From NCBI GenBank assembly GCA_963596015.1, contig CAVBJS010000027.1:1-33536 (forward strand): a DNA stretch of 33,536 bases, in the 5' to 3' direction. The notes under the pieces are model-generated. The model was not told the origin of the DNA. It ran no database searches and saw nothing but the letters and a program-made list of their open reading frames with translations. The DNA is from CAG-791 sp963596015. Its GTDB lineage: Bacteria; Bacillota; Clostridia; Lachnospirales; Lachnospiraceae. Both the position numbers and the translations under genes were made by a program. The stretch's first letter is position 1. The number at the start of each line of letters is the position of its first letter. Positions 30,629 to 33,536 of the stretch are shown in pieces.

Positions 30629-33061
30629 TTATTTCACGACAAAATTAAGGATCTTGCCGGGAACATAGATCTCTTTCACCAGCTGACCGCCTTCCAGGTA
30701 TTTCGCCACATTGGGATCCTGCTTGGCTGTCTCAAGCACCTGCTCCTTGGAAGCATCTGCCGGCAGTTCGATGGAAGCACGTACCTTACCGTTGATCTGT
30801 ACGCCCATCTTGATGGTAGCATCTACGGTCTTAGCCGCATCATAAACCGGCCATGCAGACAAGGTGCAGAAGGTCTTTCCATCCGGGTTCATGCCCAGCT
30901 GCTGCCACAGTTCCTCTGTCAGGTGAGGTGCAAAAGGAGAAAGGAGCTGCACAAAGGTCACCACGTCCTGCTTAGTGACGGCACCAGCCTTATAAAAATC
31001 GTTGGTCAGGGTCATCAGGGCAGCGATGGCGGTATTGAACTTCATGTTGTCAATGTCTTCGCTGACCTTGCGGATGGTCTTGTGGACCTTGCTCTCTAAC
31101 TCCGGATCCTCTTCGGATGCGGTGGCGATCTCGGTAAATCCGGCTACTCTCTCCAGGAAGCGCTTGCAGCCCTTTAAGGACTCATCGCTCCAGGGTGCTG
31201 CGCTGCCGTAATCACCCATGAACATCACATAGGTGCGCAGTGCATCAGCGCCGTAATCCTCTACGATATCCAAAGGATCGATGACATTGCCTCTGGACTT
31301 GGACATCTTCTGTCCGTCAGAGCCCAGAATCATGCCCTGGTAAGTTCTCTTGGCATAAGGCTCCGGTGTGTTCACCTCGCCGATATCATACAGGAAATGA
31401 TGCCAGAATCTGGAATACAGAAGGTGTCTGGTCACGTGCTCCATACCGCCGTTGTAGTGGTCTACCGGCATCCAGTACTCCAGCTTCTTCTTATCTGCAA
31501 AGGCCTGGTCATTGTGGGCATCGCAGAAACGAAGGAAATACCAGGAAGAGCCTGCCCACTGGGGCATGGTATCTGTCTCTCTCTTAGCCGGGCCGCCGCA
31601 CTTAGGGCAGGTGCAGTTTACCCAGGACTCGATCCTGGCCAGAGGGCTCTTGCCGTCCTGACCGGGCTCGAAATTCTCTACCTCCGGCAGGGTCAGAGGC
31701 AGCTGTTCCTCCGGTACCCCTACGGTGCCGCACTTCTCGCAGTGGATCAGCGGAATAGGCTCGCCCCAATATCTCTGACGGTTAAATGCCCAATCCTTCA
31801 TCTTGTACTGCACGCCCTTGCGGCCGATGCCCTTTTCCTTCAGGTAATCCCGCATCTTTGCGATGGAATCCTTCTTATTGGTCATGCCGTCTAAAACGCC
31901 GGAGTTGACCATCTCACCGTCACCGGTATAAGCCTCTTTGGAAATATCGCCGCCCCGGATGACTTCGATGATGTCTACGCCGAATTTCTTTGCGAAATCA
32001 TAGTCTCTCTGGTCATGCGCCGGCACAGCCATGATAGCGCCGGTACCATAGCCCATCATGACATAGTCGGAAATAAATAAAGGGATCTCCTTGCCGTTAA
32101 TGGGATTGATGGCTGCCAGGCCGGCGATCTGCACGCCGGTCTTATCCTTTACCAGCTGGGTTCTCTCGAATTCAGTCTTCTTGGCAGACTCTTTGCGGTA
32201 ATCCTCCACCGCATCCCAGTTGGTGATCTGTGCCTTATACTTATCCAGGATCGGATGCTCCGGTGCCACTACCATGAAGGTAACGCCATAAAGAGTATCG
32301 CATCTAGTGGTATAGATCTCCAGCTTTTCATCTGCAATGGCATTGCCGCTGCCGTCGGATACCTGGAAGTCCACAAAGGTACCCTCGGATCTGCCGATCC
32401 AGGCCACTTCCTGCTGCTTGACAGAATCGGGATAATCCACATCCTGCAGGCCGTCCAGAAGCTTGTCCGCATACTCTGTGATGCGCAGGAACCAAACGTC
32501 CTTAGCCAACTGTACTACATCGCTGTGGCAGATATCGCACTTACCGCCCTGAGAGTCCTCGTTGGACAATACCACCTTGCAGTGAGGGCAGTAGTTTACC
32601 AGAGTCTTAGAGCGGAAAACCAGTCCGTGCTCAAAAAGCTTTAAGAAGATCCACTGGGTCCACTTATAGTAATCGGAACGGGAGGTAGCAAACTCTCTGG
32701 ACCAGTCAAAGGAAAAACCCACCTTGCGCAGCTGGTCGGAAAAATGCTCGATATTCTTTTCGGTGATGATATGGGGATGGGTATTGGTCTTGATGGCATA
32801 ATTCTCTGCCGGCAGACCGAAGGAATCAAAGCCGATGGGGAATAATACATTATATCCCTGCATACGGCGCTTTCTTGCCAATACTTCGATGGAAGAATAT
32901 GCCTTGATATGTCCTACATGCATGCCTGCGCCGGAGGGATAAGGGAACTCCACCAGGCCGTACCACTTGGGTTTCTTGTCAAAATCTACTGCCTTGAAGG
33001 CATCTGCCTCTTTCCAGGCCTCCTGCCACTTAGGCTCGATCTCTTTGAAATTGTATTTCAT
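30629..33061 (-). CDS. leuS: Leucyl-tRNA synthetase
   Basis: 810 aa class I synthetase of bacterial LeuS type. HIGH motif HVGH at residues 48-51 (PYPSGAGMHVGH), KMSKS at 585-589 (GQKMSKSRGNVIDP), an editing domain with GTGAIMAVPAHDQRDYDFAKKFG, and cysteine clusters CEKCGTVG and CTCPKCGG of the zinc-binding insertion. Charges tRNA-Leu and proofreads it. GAGGTGG precedes the ATG. Driven by a consensus promoter at 33140-33168; the roughly 70-nt leader lacks the T-box motif usual for such genes in many Firmicutes. Confidence 0.97.
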   Translation of the reverse strand: MKYNFKEIEPKWQEAWKEADAFKAVDFDKKPKWYGLVEFPYPSGAGMHVGHIKAYSSIEVLARKRRMQGYNVLFPIGFDSFGLPAENYAIKTNTHPHIITEKNIEHFSDQLRKVGFSFDWSREFATSRSDYYKWTQWIFLKLFEHGLVFRSKTLVNYCPHCKVVLSNEDSQGGKCDICHSDVVQLAKDVWFLRITEYADKLLDGLQDVDYPDSVKQQEVAWIGRSEGTFVDFQVSDGSGNAIADEKLEIYTTRCDTLYGVTFMVVAPEHPILDKYKAQITNWDAVEDYRKESAKKTEFERTQLVKDKTGVQIAGLAAINPINGKEIPLFISDYVMMGYGTGAIMAVPAHDQRDYDFAKKFGVDIIEVIRGGDISKEAYTGDGEMVNSGVLDGMTNKKDSIAKMRDYLKEKGIGRKGVQYKMKDWAFNRQRYWGEPIPLIHCEKCGTVGVPEEQLPLTLPEVENFEPGQDGKSPLARIESWVNCTCPKCGGPAKRETDTMPQWAGSSWYFLRFCDAHNDQAFADKKKLEYWMPVDHYNGGMEHVTRHLLYSRFWHHFLYDIGEVNTPEPYAKRTYQGMILGSDGQKMSKSRGNVIDPLDIVEDYGADALRTYVMFMGDYGSAAPWSDESLKGCKRFLERVAGFTEIATASEEDPELESKVHKTIRKVSEDIDNMKFNTAIAALMTLTNDFYKAGAVTKQDVVTFVQLLSPFAPHLTEELWQQLGMNPDGKTFCTLSAWPVYDAAKTVDATIKMGVQINGKVRASIELPADASKEQVLETAKQDPNVAKYLEGGQLVKEIYVPGKILNFVVK

Positions 33062-33139
33062 GTTGCCACCTCTTATTATATTTGCTTCGTAGATTGCAGG
33101 TTCACCTGCGATCGGAGCGCAATTTTACATATATCCTAA

Positions 33140-33168
33140 ACTATATCCCCACGTCCTGTAGGTGTCAA
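33140..33168 (-). promoter_or_regulatory. leuS: leuS promoter
   Basis: Minus strand TTGACA (33163-33168), 17-bp spacer, TATAGT (33140-33145): near consensus. Start near 33133. The leader contains a GCAGGT/ACCTGC hairpin. The 14-bp tandem array starts 20 bp upstream of -35. Confidence 0.8.
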
Positions 33169-33187
33169 CCTAAAGAACGGTGATGAA

Positions 33188-33271
33188 GACGTTATGGTCC
33201 AGACGTTACGATTCAGTCGTTACGGTTCAGTCGTTACGATTCAGTCGTTACGGTTCAGTTGTTACAGTTTG
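33188..33271. repeat. 14-bp tandem array upstream of the leuS promoter
   Basis: Six head-to-tail copies of GTCGTTACGRTTCA at 33188, 33202, 33216, 33230, 33244 and 33258; the inner three are nearly identical, alternating G and A at one position. An inverted copy lies at 16864-16877. Confidence 0.92.
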
Positions 33272-33296
33272 GTGGTGTTCAGATTGATGGCAGAAC

Positions 33297-33373
33297 ACAA
33301 AATGTAATGCACCGGAGCGTGGCAGAATGGCTCGCATCATTGCACTGCGCGCCAGTTTTGCATGATCTGCCTC
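33297..33373 (+). repeat. Copy B of the dispersed intergenic repeat
   Basis: About 90 percent identical to 16908-16984, including GCAGAATGGCTCGCATC and GCGCGCCAGTTTTGCATG. Directly preceded by the 14-bp array and followed by a palindromic centre. An open frame across it on the minus strand is an effect of the palindrome, not a gene. Confidence 0.85.
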
Positions 33374-33435
33374 GAAGCCGCAGGATGGTATCGGGCACGC
33401 TTTCAAGGCGGGCCCGATAGGCCCGTATTGTCTGA

Positions 33436-33460
33436 GCATCCCCGCATCAGGCGGGGATGC
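33436..33460. repeat. Central hairpin of the right-edge inverted repeat
   Basis: Perfect arms GCATCCCCGC (33436-33445) and GCGGGGATGC (33451-33460) with a 5-nt loop, midway between the two oppositely oriented repeat copies. Confidence 0.8.
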
Positions 33461-33536
33461 GAGTTCGGGCCGGCCATCCGAAGGCGAGAAGCAGATCATA
33501 AGCAAAACGGCGCAAAGTGCATGGTGCGAGACATCT
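33461..33536 (-). repeat. Inverted copy of the dispersed repeat, cut by the window edge
   Basis: The reverse complement carries TTTTGC-TATGATCTGCTTCTCGCCTTCGG, matching copy A better than copy B in its right part (TCTCGCC, GGATGGCCGG). With copy B it makes a long imperfect inverted repeat spanning at least 33297-33536. Confidence 0.75.

Noticed and set aside
33248..33505. 85-aa minus-strand open frame at the right edge
   Set aside because: It lies inside the inverted repeat; the same repeat at 16908 is not open in the matching frame and no ribosome site or family is seen.
1..33536. CRISPR arrays, tRNA or rRNA genes
   Set aside because: The repeat arrays found (12175, 33188) have no unique spacers, and no tRNA- or rRNA-like segment was recognised.

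Overview
The window looks like a chromosomal segment of a gut-type anaerobic Firmicute, most probably a Lachnospiraceae/Clostridia relative. This is an inference from strong AGGAGG-type ribosome binding sites, sigma-A-like promoters, and the gene set: a BMP-type nucleoside ABC importer with Xpt, NiaR, DUF5058, CaiB/AtuA genes and an AbrB-PIN pair. No rRNA, tRNA, CRISPR array or intact transposase was seen.

Left part (1-8516): a remnant of an Rpn/PD-(D/E)XK transposase-like gene, then a five-gene minus-strand operon. In transcription order it encodes a CocE/NonD-type hydrolase, AtuA (DUF1446), a separate AtuA C-terminal-type protein, a CaiB/BaiF CoA-transferase and an AEC carrier. A divergent LacI-family gene faces it. 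The space between holds three related CG-centred operator-like sites around a good promoter, plus a 56-codon stub that starts like a lipoprotein signal peptide. I read this as an induced catabolic operon for an unknown ester- or acid-type substrate.

Middle (8729-16800): an NhaC-type antiporter, a Cys/Met-metabolism PLP lyase and RidA form one operon facing a YheO/DauR-type PAS-HTH regulator, whose leader carries ten copies of an A-rich 14-16 bp repeat. A NiaR repressor and an orphan PTS-IIC-like protein follow, with a NiaR-type palindrome in front. Next come an AbrB/PIN toxin-antitoxin pair with a promoter-overlapping palindrome, a flavin-type PNPOx/Nim-like protein, and a compact locus with the layout of a type I toxin-antitoxin system: a 49-aa one-helix membrane peptide, long-range RNA pairing, an SD-like hairpin, a two-way terminator and a candidate antisense promoter.

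Right part (16900-33536): YibE/F and a secreted metallophosphoesterase, the latter preceded by five consecutive palindromes. Then an M20 amidohydrolase with DUF5058 and a second polytopic membrane protein, a possible uncharacterised two-subunit permease. Then a complete nucleoside-type ABC importer (lipoprotein, double ATPase, two permeases), with Xpt and LeuS upstream on the same strand. Intergenic repeats are frequent. A 75-bp repeat occurs at 16908 and 33297 and again inverted at the right edge, and a 14-bp tandem array lies upstream of the leuS promoter.
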